From: Blastopirellula sp.
Lineage (GTDB): Bacteria > Planctomycetota > Planctomycetia > Pirellulales > Pirellulaceae
Reading direction: 5' to 3'
NCBI GenBank assembly: GCA_002733575.1
Contig: NVWB01000153.1
Coordinates: forward strand, 1-56,388
DNA length: 56,388 nt
In this document: positions 1 through 8,577 of the stretch, piece by piece
Layout: every line of letters begins with the position of its first letter
How positions within the stretch are numbered: position 1 is the first letter of the stretch
Position numbers and translations under genes: made by a program
Notes under the pieces: generated by a model
The model's database searches: none
Told to the model about the DNA's origin: nothing
Seen by the model: only the letters and a program-made list of their open reading frames with translations

Positions 1-2
1 GC

Positions 3-1346
3 AGTTCGCAATCGATGGCTGCCGAAGTGGCTCGCAATTCAGGGGCCCGTAATCCATTGGCTCCACGTCCTTCGCATTTTCCTGGCAAGGCCAAGCGAGT
101 CATTCACCTGTTTATGGCCGGAGCTCCGAGCCAGTTAGAGCTGTTTGATTACAAGCCGAAGCTTTCTCAGTACGAAGGCAAGCCACTGCCGAAGTCAATC
201 ATTGGCGATCAACGCTATGCGTTTATTCGCCCCGATGCCGCCGTTTTAGGCCCACAGTTTAAGTTCAGTAAACAGGGTGAAAGTGGGGCCGAGATATCGG
301 AGAAGTTACCCCACTTGAGCAAGGTGATTGATGATGTCTGCCTGATCCGTTCGGTGCATACCGACAAGTTCAATCATGCCCCGGCTCAAATTTTCTTTAA
401 CACCGGATTTGGCCAGCCTGGCCGGCCATCGATCGGAAGTTGGGCCTTATATGGGCTCGGGTCCGAAACGCAAAACTTACCTTCGTTTGTGGTAATGAGC
501 GAAGGGGGCTTAAGTGGCGGAACTTCGTTATGGTCGAGCGGGTTTCTGCCGACTGTCTACACCGGAACACCATTTCGTAGTAAGGGCGATCCGATCTTGA
601 ACGTCTCGAACCCGGCTGGCATCGATGATGATTTACAAGCCGAAACTTTCGACTTGGTCAAAAGTATGAATCAACAGCGATTACAGCAAGTGGGCGACCC
701 AGAAATTGCCACGCGAATTGCCTCGTATGAAATGGCAGCACGTTTGCAGACTTCCGCGCCAGAGTTGATGGATCTCAAGAGTGAATCGAAAGAGACGCTA
801 GAGATGTATGGCTGCGAACCAGACAAACCTTCGTTTGCCAGGTCTTGTTTGCTGGCACGCCGCATGATTGAACGTGATGTGCGGTTCGTGAATATCTATC
901 TTTCTGGCTGGGACGCCCACAGTGATGTCTCAGGCAACATCACCAAGAATTGCAAAAAGACCGATCAAGCATCAGCCGCATTGGTGCAAGACTTGAAGCA
1001 ACGCGGATTGTTAGACGACACGCTGGTAATCTGGGGCGGCGAATTTGGGCGAACCCCGATGGTGGAAACCAATCCAGCGTTGGGTCGATCTCTTGGCCGT
1101 GATCATCACCCACAGGCGTTTAGCATGTGGATGGCCGGTGGCGGAATTAAACCAGGGATTCAAATCGGCAAGACCGATGAATTCGGGTTCCACATTACCG
1201 AAGACCCAATTCACGTCCACGATATTCAAGCCACGATTATGCATTGCCTGGGTTTAAATCACGAGCGACTAACTTATCATCATGCCGGCCGAGACTTTCG
1301 CCTAACCGATGTGTTTGGCAAAGTGGTTGATAAAATCTTGGTGTAA
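3..1346 (+). CDS. DUF1501 family protein, 5' end cut off by the window
   Basis: The frame is open to the left edge, so the first ATG (position 15) is probably internal and the N-terminus, normally a Tat-type signal in this family, is missing. The visible 440-odd residues match DUF1501, an alkaline-phosphatase/sulfatase-fold family expanded in Planctomycetes: an early segment HLFMAGAPSQLELFDYKP, a central NIYLSGWDAHSD, then WGGEFGRTPM and GRDHHPQAFSMWMAGGG, whose Asp/His residues are candidate metal ligands. Such genes usually sit beside a DUF1549/PSCyt1 cytochrome-like gene, which would lie left of the window. The substrate is unknown; carbohydrate sulfate ester chemistry has been proposed for the family but nothing here proves it. 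It converges with the OstA-like gene. Confidence 0.9.
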   Translation, partial: SSQSMAAEVARNSGARNPLAPRPSHFPGKAKRVIHLFMAGAPSQLELFDYKPKLSQYEGKPLPKSIIGDQRYAFIRPDAAVLGPQFKFSKQGESGAEISEKLPHLSKVIDDVCLIRSVHTDKFNHAPAQIFFNTGFGQPGRPSIGSWALYGLGSETQNLPSFVVMSEGGLSGGTSLWSSGFLPTVYTGTPFRSKGDPILNVSNPAGIDDDLQAETFDLVKSMNQQRLQQVGDPEIATRIASYEMAARLQTSAPELMDLKSESKETLEMYGCEPDKPSFARSCLLARRMIERDVRFVNIYLSGWDAHSDVSGNITKNCKKTDQASAALVQDLKQRGLLDDTLVIWGGEFGRTPMVETNPALGRSLGRDHHPQAFSMWMAGGGIKPGIQIGKTDEFGFHITEDPIHVHDIQATIMHCLGLNHERLTYHHAGRDFRLTDVFGKVVDKILV

Positions 1347-1395
1347 TGAGTGTTTAGCGGGTCTCTATTGAAGCTCTGATGGGCTTCGGGCACAC

Positions 1396-1442
1396 CTAAG
1401 ACACAGAATTTTCCGCATGCAAAACTGCAATGCGTGTCTTAG
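1396..1442. terminator. Inverted repeat between two convergent genes
   Basis: CTAAGACAC (1396-1404) and GTGTCTTAG (1434-1442) form a perfect 9-base stem around a 29-base loop. The right arm covers the stop codon of the OstA-like gene. The position between converging genes fits a bidirectional stop signal, but the loop is long and there is no U-tract, so termination is only a possibility. Confidence 0.3.
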
Positions 1443-4400
1443 CGGGGCAGAGTATTAGGGATCGGGCTGCCGAAGCTTTGCAGGTTGTTCACATCAATGT
1501 ATTTGGCATTGTTCACCTGCAAACGTCCATGTTTAGGCCAATACATAATCGTCCCGGCTTCGGCATTTTGACGCGATCCACCCAGTTGTTGTTGATGAGT
1601 CAATCGGGCACTATTGCGACCATTGCCTGTCAGCGTAAGCAATCCTTTGGTGGTGGAGTAAGATATTCGGTCGGCCCAGGCATTAAATAAACGGCCATTC
1701 ACTTGGGCGTTACCCTCCGCGTAAAGTTCAATCGGGCGAGCTTTGCCTTTCAAAGCTTCCATTTGCACCACGGTCAATTTCTGTGTACTAAGTTCGATAT
1801 CATCTGGCCCGAGTCCGTATACCGAGTTCGGATCGATGACATCATTCCAATCAGCGACCGGGCCATACACGGCCTGGTTGACATCGTGGAAGGAGATTTC
1901 TCGCTTGAAAATATCGCCGGTAATCTCGCGATTAAAATTTACCTGTAAGAAGCCCAACTGTTGAGACACTGGCGTAGCGTTGTTGACATTCGCAGAAGTG
2001 CCACCAGATTGAGCGGCTACCAAGTTTTGAAATCCGAAGCGTGTGGTACGAAAATAGCCGGGCCCATGTGCCAGAATAGCCCCGGTGATTTGATTGATGC
2101 TCAGTGTTTTGGCTTCGATGTATTCCTGCGATTGCCACTTGCCATTTTCAACAGTGTGGCCAAACATGGTGACGCCATCAAAACATTCGATGCGTTTCGT
2201 CTTGGGTTTAAAATTGCCTTCCAAGTCACGAAAATCGACCGGTCCATCTAAAGTTACCACCATGCGACTAGTGTTCAGTCGATGATGTCGGCCACGGATT
2301 TCTACGCCATTCTCGAACGTGAGACGATCTTTGTTGAATTCCATGCGTCCTTGCCAGACGATAGTAAACAGTTGCGGCACGGCCAGCTTGCGTCCTTCAA
2401 AATCACGATCCATGGGCAGAACGACTTGGCCAGGGCCATCGGTCCAAACACGGCTTTCTGATTGATCAAAGATCAGATGCTTGGAATAAAGCTGGATGCC
2501 TTGTCCGGCAACGACGCCAGGATCGCCAACCACATGAATTTGTGCCTGATCGGTATTCGCCTTGGAGACTTGCACCACATTGCCGCGAACCGAAAATGGT
2601 TGTTTGTCTTTCTGAAGTAGGTTCTTTTCCTCGACATGCACATTGCCTGAGACCGTGGCATTCTCTAACTGCATCTCTTTGCCGACTTGCTTCACAACCA
2701 ATTGCACTTGTTCACCTACGAGATGAAATTTTGATTTGATCGGCTCTGGCTCTTTTTTATCAACAGGCGGAGTTCTCACAATTCTGTTATCTTGACCCAA
2801 AGGATTGAGTGGCTGACCCGGGTTGTGAACAATCGTTTGTGCAGTAACCCTATTCTCTGTTTCCGCCGAAATAGGTGCATATTGAAACCATGCTTTAAGT
2901 TCCGGCGTCACGCCTGAGAGTCGGGGCGAGTCAATCGAGACATTTCCTTTTGCATGCAGACGGTCAGGAATCAAACGATATTTTTTGGTTTTGGCATCCG
3001 CAACAGAACGCATCCAAAGTGTTAAATGATCCGATAGAACATGGCCTTGGCCGGGCATGTTGATAGAAATATCACCTTCCATCGTCAGAATATGTTCTAG
3101 CTTCACCAGATTAACCCGTAGCTCTTTGCTCCAACTGACCGCAACACGTGATGTATCTTCTGGGCGGATCGATCCAGTGAACGAACCTGGTCCAGCGGCC
3201 CAGATTTGACCTAACTGCTTAGGGTCTTCAGCAAATTCATATTGTAGTGCCGGAGAACGTATCTCTTGATCCCCTTTTTTTAGAATCGCCAGAGGCTTTC
3301 CGGTGATTTCAACGCGGCGTAAGTTCACATCATAGACGAGCTGTGTGCCTTGGGCGGTACTGTCGACACTTGGTGCAATCAATCGAACGGGATTGCCGAT
3401 GGCAATCACTTTTGCAATTTTCATCTTGCCCGTTGTAGGATCGGCTTTGTCTTTTTCCGGCTCGGAATCGTTTTTCTCGTCGCTAGTCACGCCTGTTTCT
3501 TTAGCAAAATGAACTTCCAGCACATTGGCCAGTAAGCGATCAGGATTCGCATTGGTGACAAGCCGGCGAACCACGACCTGGTCTTTGAACATGGCAACCT
3601 GTTTTTCGGCATCAAAAACAAAAGGGCCCTTACAAGTCACTTCGACAGGTGCATCGGTGTTCAGTTTACCAAGTGGACCAGAGTCGTTTCTCTTTAGTTC
3701 AATACTTTTGTGATCAACCGGTTCTTGATCATTGTCTCCAAAAAGGCCTTTGCCTTGGGCCGCTAATTGAACTCGATCAACGTGCATTAAGTAAAGCGAT
3801 TTGAGCCCTTGGACATTTAATCCATTATTTTTGTCGCCAACTTTATTTTGTGCTAATTCGGCAATCAAATGACGCCCACTGCCAGAGTTCATACCCATTT
3901 TGAACTGAACTGGGTTCGTCGTTTCGATACGCCCAGGCGTCATCTGAACATCGCGCGTCACAATCATCAATGCATCAGATGCGTTGGGATTGGCCATGTT
4001 TCGGTGAATGCGAACATCCCCCAATAACTGGCCGCCTTGCATTTGCCCCAGTTTGCCGAACGCCAAGTCGAGTTCATCAAATTTAAGTAACGCTTTTTCA
4101 GCCTCCAAAATCAGCGGCGGCTTTTTAAGGCGTTCTGATTCATCTTCACTGGAAAAGATAATAATGGTCACCGGTTCTAGCTCTAACAGATTACCAGGCA
4201 GTTCCTTAAAGTCCTTCATCAACAAGGTCATACGACCACTTTGCAGCACCTTGGTCCGTTCAAGTTGCCAGGAGCCTGGTGGGAAGAAGTTCTTCAGAAA
4301 CTCGCGTTGCTCTTGTGCGTAGTCTGGTCCTTGATTTGTCCCTCCAGTTCCACCTGGGATCTTAGAAATCTGTGGTACAATCCACGGAACGGCAATCAGC

Positions 4401-4468
4401 GCGTAGACGAAGTAGGCGGCAACGACTGCCGCAAAGCTCTTCGCGATTCGAGCAAAATTGGTCCACAT
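1439..4468 (-). CDS. Large OstA/LptA-like LPS-export protein
   Basis: A 1009-residue protein with an N-terminal membrane anchor (about residues 10-30, AAVVAAYFVYALIAVPWIV) and a long periplasmic part made of repeated beta-rich segments of the OstA/LptA type, for example HVLSDHLTLWMRSV, LHAKGNVSID, VQLVVKQVGKEMQLENATVSGNVHV and FENGVEIRGRHHRLNTSRMVVTL, in which a strand naming a 'GNV' step alternates with a strand describing a barrier layer. LptA and LptC are about 180-190 residues, so this protein holds several such units in series and an LptC-like anchor. It lies 68 bases downstream of kdsC and kdsD on the same strand, which supports a role in carrying LPS or a related lipid across the periplasm. 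The family assignment comes from the repeated motif and the context; exact repeat number was not counted. Confidence 0.7.
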   Translation of the reverse strand: MWTNFARIAKSFAAVVAAYFVYALIAVPWIVPQISKIPGGTGGTNQGPDYAQEQREFLKNFFPPGSWQLERTKVLQSGRMTLLMKDFKELPGNLLELEPVTIIIFSSEDESERLKKPPLILEAEKALLKFDELDLAFGKLGQMQGGQLLGDVRIHRNMANPNASDALMIVTRDVQMTPGRIETTNPVQFKMGMNSGSGRHLIAELAQNKVGDKNNGLNVQGLKSLYLMHVDRVQLAAQGKGLFGDNDQEPVDHKSIELKRNDSGPLGKLNTDAPVEVTCKGPFVFDAEKQVAMFKDQVVVRRLVTNANPDRLLANVLEVHFAKETGVTSDEKNDSEPEKDKADPTTGKMKIAKVIAIGNPVRLIAPSVDSTAQGTQLVYDVNLRRVEITGKPLAILKKGDQEIRSPALQYEFAEDPKQLGQIWAAGPGSFTGSIRPEDTSRVAVSWSKELRVNLVKLEHILTMEGDISINMPGQGHVLSDHLTLWMRSVADAKTKKYRLIPDRLHAKGNVSIDSPRLSGVTPELKAWFQYAPISAETENRVTAQTIVHNPGQPLNPLGQDNRIVRTPPVDKKEPEPIKSKFHLVGEQVQLVVKQVGKEMQLENATVSGNVHVEEKNLLQKDKQPFSVRGNVVQVSKANTDQAQIHVVGDPGVVAGQGIQLYSKHLIFDQSESRVWTDGPGQVVLPMDRDFEGRKLAVPQLFTIVWQGRMEFNKDRLTFENGVEIRGRHHRLNTSRMVVTLDGPVDFRDLEGNFKPKTKRIECFDGVTMFGHTVENGKWQSQEYIEAKTLSINQITGAILAHGPGYFRTTRFGFQNLVAAQSGGTSANVNNATPVSQQLGFLQVNFNREITGDIFKREISFHDVNQAVYGPVADWNDVIDPNSVYGLGPDDIELSTQKLTVVQMEALKGKARPIELYAEGNAQVNGRLFNAWADRISYSTTKGLLTLTGNGRNSARLTHQQQLGGSRQNAEAGTIMYWPKHGRLQVNNAKYIDVNNLQSFGSPIPNTLPR

Positions 4469-4536
4469 GCTATTAAAGACTGTTGGGGAACGGGTGAATA
4501 AGGATCGTAAATATAATGCGAAGAGGATGAACTGAA

Positions 4537-5052
4537 TTAGTAATGCTGAATCAATTCTTCCCAGCGTTGTTGTGCTTTTAATATGGTTTCAATCAGTTCT
4601 CGAACAGCTCCTTGGCCACCACAGGCGGCTGTTTGGTGATTGGCACCGGCTTTCACCTCATCGGCGGCATCCGCCACGGCAACCCCTAAACCGGCCCAAC
4701 GAATTACGGGCAAGTCTGGCAGGTCGTCTCCGATATAGGCCACTTGATCAGGCGTTAGTTTCAGTTGTTCGACCAACTCTTCCGCAGTTTTTAGTTTGTG
4801 CTGAATTCCTTGCCGAACGATATCGATGGAAAGTTCGGTGGCCCTAAGTCGCACGCTTTGTGAACTACGACCGGTGATGATTCCAAAATCTAAGTCCGCT
4901 TTCTTCCAAAGCATGATGCCCAGACCATCGCGGATGTTGAACTGTTTGGTTTCAATTCCTTGATTATCGAGAATCACCTGCCCACTGGTCATCACTCCAT
5001 CGACATCACAGAGCAATAAGCGAATCGGTTGACAAAGTTCTACTAGTTTCAT
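4537..5052 (-). CDS. kdsC: 3-deoxy-D-manno-octulosonate 8-phosphate phosphatase (KdsC-like HAD)
   Basis: A 171-residue HAD phosphatase that removes phosphate from Kdo-8-phosphate to give Kdo, an LPS core sugar, in the cytoplasm. HAD motif I is DVDGVMT at residues 16-22 (nucleophile D16, acid/base D18), motif II is the TGR at 60-62, K86 is the likely motif III lysine, and motif IV is GDDLPD at 108-113. Length, the absence of a cap domain, and the C-terminal GGQGAVRE (the loop that reaches into the neighbouring subunit in KdsC tetramers) all match KdsC. Its ATG directly follows the TAG of the kdsD-like gene (TAGATG), so the two are almost certainly cotranslated. Confidence 0.93.
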   Translation of the reverse strand: MKLVELCQPIRLLLCDVDGVMTSGQVILDNQGIETKQFNIRDGLGIMLWKKADLDFGIITGRSSQSVRLRATELSIDIVRQGIQHKLKTAEELVEQLKLTPDQVAYIGDDLPDLPVIRWAGLGVAVADAADEVKAGANHQTAACGGQGAVRELIETILKAQQRWEELIQHY

Positions 5053-6189
5053 CTACGACGATTCCTTTGATTGGTTCGGAAATGGAACCGTCCAGCGTGA
5101 ATTATCTTTCTCTTCTATCAGCGATGCCGGTTTTATGGACTTTGATTCATTTGCGGATGAAGCGAAATTATTCGGCAATTGTGAAACAATATCGGTAATG
5201 TCGATCATGCCAACTGGCGTGCCTTGTTGATCGACAACCGGGAGTTCACTTAGTTTTTCATTCGCAAGTTTTTCGATCACTGAGTGTAGTTGGGTACCTA
5301 CTTCAATCCGGCGAGGGTCTTGAGTCATCACCTGATGAATGGGTTGTTCAAAGGCCGAGTTCTCACCTTGTTCAAATAAACGTGCCAGATCACTGTCGGT
5401 GAAGATCCCAACCAACTGACCCAACTCGTTGCAGAGCATGATGGCCCCGCTTCGTCTACCGGGTAAATGCGCTTGGGAAAATACTTCACGCACCGTGAGC
5501 TGATGTTGGGCCACCCGGCATTCGGAAAGTGGCCGCATCAATTGTTCAACCGGGGCCAACTTTTTTCCAAGGTTACCACCAGGATGAAACCGGGCGAAAT
5601 CAGCAGGTTGAAAATTGCGATGTTCGCTACACGTCAGAGCCAAGGCGTCTCCCAGGGCCATCATCGCAGCAGTACTGGCACTGGGGGCTAATTGGTTATT
5701 GCAGGCTTCAGTGATGTTGCCTAACTCTAAAACGACTGCGGATGCTTTGCCCAAGCTGCTCGTTCGTGTTGCGGTGACAGAGATAATAGGCGTGCCAAAC
5801 TCTTGAATTGATGGCAAAATGTTGATGATCTCGGCTGTCTCGCCACTTTGAGAGAAAGCCAGCACAAGATCATTCTTGCCAATACGGCCTAAGTCTCCAT
5901 GCACTGCTTCTGCTGGATGAAGAAAATGGCTTGGCGTACCAGTGGAAGCAAATGTGGCGGTGATTTTTTTTCCGATCAAGCCAGCTTTGCCCATGCCGGT
6001 AACAATCACACTGCCACGGCATTCTAAAATAGCAGAAATTGCAGCACCAAACGATTCATTAAGCCGTAGCTCAAGTTGGGTCAGCGCTTTGGCTTCCTGA
6101 CGGATGATTCGACGACCAGTACGCACCCACGATTCACGTGCATCGGTGGCTGAACAATCGATATTTGTTGGCAGTGCTGAGTGATTCAT
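5053..6189 (-). CDS. kdsD: D-arabinose 5-phosphate isomerase (KdsD/KpsF/GutQ family)
   Basis: Interconverts ribulose 5-phosphate and arabinose 5-phosphate, the first committed precursor of Kdo. Numbered from the ATG at 6189 (378 residues), the SIS domain runs roughly from 40 to 185 with GMGKAG (65-70), the HPAEAVHGDLG segment and the phosphate-binding SQSGET (113-118); HPGGNLGKKL then leads into a CBS-domain pair (about 217-345). A C-terminal tail of some 30 residues is extra compared with E. coli KdsD. I chose the ATG at 6189 because AAGGAAG lies about ten bases upstream; an in-frame ATG at 6219 would add ten basic residues and has a poorer ribosome site. It is the first gene of the kdsD-kdsC-OstA set. 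Confidence 0.93.
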   Translation of the reverse strand: MNHSALPTNIDCSATDARESWVRTGRRIIRQEAKALTQLELRLNESFGAAISAILECRGSVIVTGMGKAGLIGKKITATFASTGTPSHFLHPAEAVHGDLGRIGKNDLVLAFSQSGETAEIINILPSIQEFGTPIISVTATRTSSLGKASAVVLELGNITEACNNQLAPSASTAAMMALGDALALTCSEHRNFQPADFARFHPGGNLGKKLAPVEQLMRPLSECRVAQHQLTVREVFSQAHLPGRRSGAIMLCNELGQLVGIFTDSDLARLFEQGENSAFEQPIHQVMTQDPRRIEVGTQLHSVIEKLANEKLSELPVVDQQGTPVGMIDITDIVSQLPNNFASSANESKSIKPASLIEEKDNSRWTVPFPNQSKESS

Positions 6190-6699
6190 GACAATTCGTC
6201 TTCCTTGACGGTGGGCCATGGGCTAGGTGGAACCGGGTGATTGTACGAAGAATGTCAAAATAGATCAACGGAAATTTATCGGGGTGATTGTGACCATCCT
6301 ACGACTGCTAGCATTACTTAATTTCTCATCGGGAATGCCCGTGGAATTCGAGTGCTAGCAACCGACTTCACTTCTCTCTGCACATTAGAATGTTTTAAAA
6401 GATCGTGTTCCGAGTATTTGCGAATTTACTGCAAATACTCACTGCCTCTGCCGGGACTTAAACATTCAAACTCAATCTGAAAAGTACAATCCTGAGAAGA
6501 AGAGTACGATCTGGAATCCATGGCCGAATTTTGAGTTGATAATTCGTTAAAACTTGGCAGATCGACCTTCTCGTTGTGCTCAAATTTGGTGAAACCAACC
6601 CAAATCACCATTTTGGCACGAATGATTCATTTTGCCCTCCAACTAAGGTACACTAGTTAGTTCTTCATTGATCCTCCCCTTTTGAAAGGCCCTCCTGTC
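6190..6699. other. Divergent intergenic region, 510 bases
   Basis: No convincing gene. It must hold the promoters of the kdsD cluster (leftward) and the metallophosphoesterase (rightward). Two copies of the 8-base palindrome TGCTAGCA occur near 6307 and 6352, 45 bases apart, and a 10-base inverted repeat lies at 6412-6440. A 61-codon minus-strand reading frame at 6426-6611 has no recognisable features. Confidence 0.5.
6412..6440. promoter_or_regulatory. Perfect 10-base inverted repeat in the divergent region
   Basis: GAGTATTTGC (6412-6421) and GCAAATACTC (6431-6440) are exact reverse complements separated by nine bases. The arms are A+T-rich and no T-run follows, which fits an operator for a dimeric regulator better than an intrinsic terminator. 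No regulator gene is adjacent. Confidence 0.4.
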
Positions 6700-8289
6700 A
6701 TGCTGATTTCCAACTACTTCTCTTCGTGTTATCACCGCCCTGCCCTGCTGCTGTTTGCTGCCTTGAGTTTTGTTCCCTGTTCCCAGGTGCTAGCAGATGA
6801 CAATCTCCAAACGGCGAAAGGCATTGTCTTTCACGATCAAAACAACAACCAAAAACATGATGCGAACGAACCGCTGCTGAAAGATGTCAAAGTCTCGAAC
6901 GGTCGCGACATCGTAAAGACCAATCAAAACGGTCAATACGAACTGGAAGTCGACAACGACGACATCCTATTTGTGATTAAGCCCCAAGGTTGGCGAACCG
7001 TATTAAGTAAAAATCATTTGCCGCGGTTCTATTACATTCACAAACCTGACGGTTCGCCTGAACTGAAATACGCTGGCGTCAAACCAACTGGCCCTCTGCC
7101 GAAGTCGGTTGACTTTGCCCTGTATCCACAAGAAGAGCCGAAGCAATTTAAGGCCATCATGTTTGGTGATCCTCAGCCACGCAATCAAGAAGAAATCGAT
7201 TACATTGCCCACGATGTGGTCGAAGAGTTGATTGGAACTGATGCTTCGTTTGGCGTTACGCTGGGCGATATCATGTTCGATAACTTGGATTTATTTTCGT
7301 CCAACAATCAAATGATCGCTTTGATTGGCATTCCTTGGTACAACGTCATCGGCAACCACGATATCAATTACGACGCCAAAAGCGATGCACACAGTGACGA
7401 GACTTTTGAACGCATCTATGGCCCTGCCTATTATTCGTTTGACTATGGAAGTGCTCACTTCGTGGTGTTGGACGATGTCGAGTGGACTGTGCCTGAAAAA
7501 GGAAAATCAAGATATGTTGGCGGCTTCGGCAAAGATCAAATGCAATTCATTCGCAATGACTTGGCCATGATTCCTAAAGATCAAATGGTGGTGTTGATGA
7601 TGCACATTCCATTGACTGGCGTGCATGATCGAACCGAACTTTATCGCTTGATTGAAAAACGCCCTTCTTGTATTTCGATCTCTGGCCACACGCATACGCA
7701 CGAACATCGGTTCATCAAAAAAGAAGATGGCTGGCTCGGTGCTGAACCGCATCATCACATTGTCAATGTGACCGTCAGCGGAAGCTGGTGGGGTGGTTTG
7801 AAAGACGAACGCGGAATTCCACACGCCACCATGTCTGATGGTGGACCAAACGGATACTCGATTCTGTCGTTTGACGGAGCCAAGTACAAGCTCGACTACA
7901 AAGTGGCCGGACGCGACAAAGATTACCAAATGCGAATCCACGCACCAGAACTTGTTGCCACCGCTGATTTGAAAAAAACCTTTGTCCATGTCAATGTGTT
8001 CAATGGTTCAGAACGCTCGAAAGTCGAAATGCAGTTCGGTAAAGATGCCGCATGGACAGCGATGCAGAAAGCGTATGAAAAGGACCCTTCATTGCAAGCA
8101 ATGGTAGATCGAGAAGCGGCCCTGAAAGATAAAACCTCAAAAAAACTCTCCGGCCCTCGCGCTTCATCGCATGTCTGGAAGTCGTCACTGCCAGCCGATG
8201 CAAAACCCGGCACCTACCTCATCCACATCCGCACAACCGACATGCACGGCACCGTGCATAACGGAAGACGTGTGATACGCGTTGAATAG
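6700..8289 (+). CDS. Secreted calcineurin-like metallophosphoesterase
   Basis: About 529 residues from the ATG at 6700; an in-frame TTG at 6682 is less likely. A signal peptide (LLLFAALSFVPCSQVLADD) sends it out of the cytoplasm. An N-terminal SdrD/Cna-B-like beta domain (AKGIVFHDQNNNQKHDANEP...) is followed by the metallophosphoesterase core with its metal-ligand blocks in order: GDPQPRN, TLGDIMFDN, VIGNHDINYD, MMHIPLTG and SGHTHTHEH. A C-terminal domain of about 150 residues follows, as in the MetallophosN-Metallophos-MetallophosC architecture of extracytoplasmic phosphodiesterases. The substrate cannot be read from sequence. It stands alone, followed by hairpins at 8310-8345. Confidence 0.92.
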   Translation: MLISNYFSSCYHRPALLLFAALSFVPCSQVLADDNLQTAKGIVFHDQNNNQKHDANEPLLKDVKVSNGRDIVKTNQNGQYELEVDNDDILFVIKPQGWRTVLSKNHLPRFYYIHKPDGSPELKYAGVKPTGPLPKSVDFALYPQEEPKQFKAIMFGDPQPRNQEEIDYIAHDVVEELIGTDASFGVTLGDIMFDNLDLFSSNNQMIALIGIPWYNVIGNHDINYDAKSDAHSDETFERIYGPAYYSFDYGSAHFVVLDDVEWTVPEKGKSRYVGGFGKDQMQFIRNDLAMIPKDQMVVLMMHIPLTGVHDRTELYRLIEKRPSCISISGHTHTHEHRFIKKEDGWLGAEPHHHIVNVTVSGSWWGGLKDERGIPHATMSDGGPNGYSILSFDGAKYKLDYKVAGRDKDYQMRIHAPELVATADLKKTFVHVNVFNGSERSKVEMQFGKDAAWTAMQKAYEKDPSLQAMVDREAALKDKTSKKLSGPRASSHVWKSSLPADAKPGTYLIHIRTTDMHGTVHNGRRVIRVE

Positions 8290-8309
8290 GAACCCAAAGA
8301 TCTGGGTGC

Positions 8310-8345
8310 CCCAGGTTGCTCGCAACCTGGGTCGACTCAGTCGAC
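8310..8345 (+). terminator. Strong hairpin plus palindrome after the phosphoesterase gene
   Basis: CCCAGGTTGC (8310-8319) and GCAACCTGGG (8322-8331) form a ten-base stem; the sequence continues into GTCGACT-C-AGTCGAC (8331-8345). There is no clear T-run. It starts 20 bases after the stop codon, so it could stop or stabilise the transcript, or be a dispersed repeat of this genome. Confidence 0.45.
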
Positions 8346-8374
8346 AAGAGGTCAAGACGTTTTGTGTGCAATGC

Positions 8375-8412
8375 GTAGGTCAGTGCTATGCCTGACGGAG
8401 ATTGAGAACCGA
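8375..8412 (+). repeat. Left copy of a repeat bracketing the TPR gene
   Basis: The block from 8375 to 8397 (GTAGGTCAGTGC...CCTGACG) recurs in reverse complement at 9624-9646 with one mismatch in 23. It is followed at 8401-8412 by ATTGAGAACCGA, which recurs in direct orientation at 9601-9612. Confidence 0.8.
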
Positions 8413-8577
8413 GATTGCTTCAATTATGATTATTACGCGAACATTTGCGGTGTTTCAATTGTCTGTGGAAGATTGAACCGGGTTAGTAGCTTTCAATAGA
8501 ATTAGTGATCATTCAAAGTGTCATGCATACTCACCATAAGAACTCAAGTCGGTACGGTTTTACCGAACGCTAGAGTG

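Noticed and set aside
7507..7989. 160-codon minus-strand frame inside the metallophosphoesterase gene
   Set aside because: Complete overlap with a gene whose metal motifs are all intact; composition is shadow-like.
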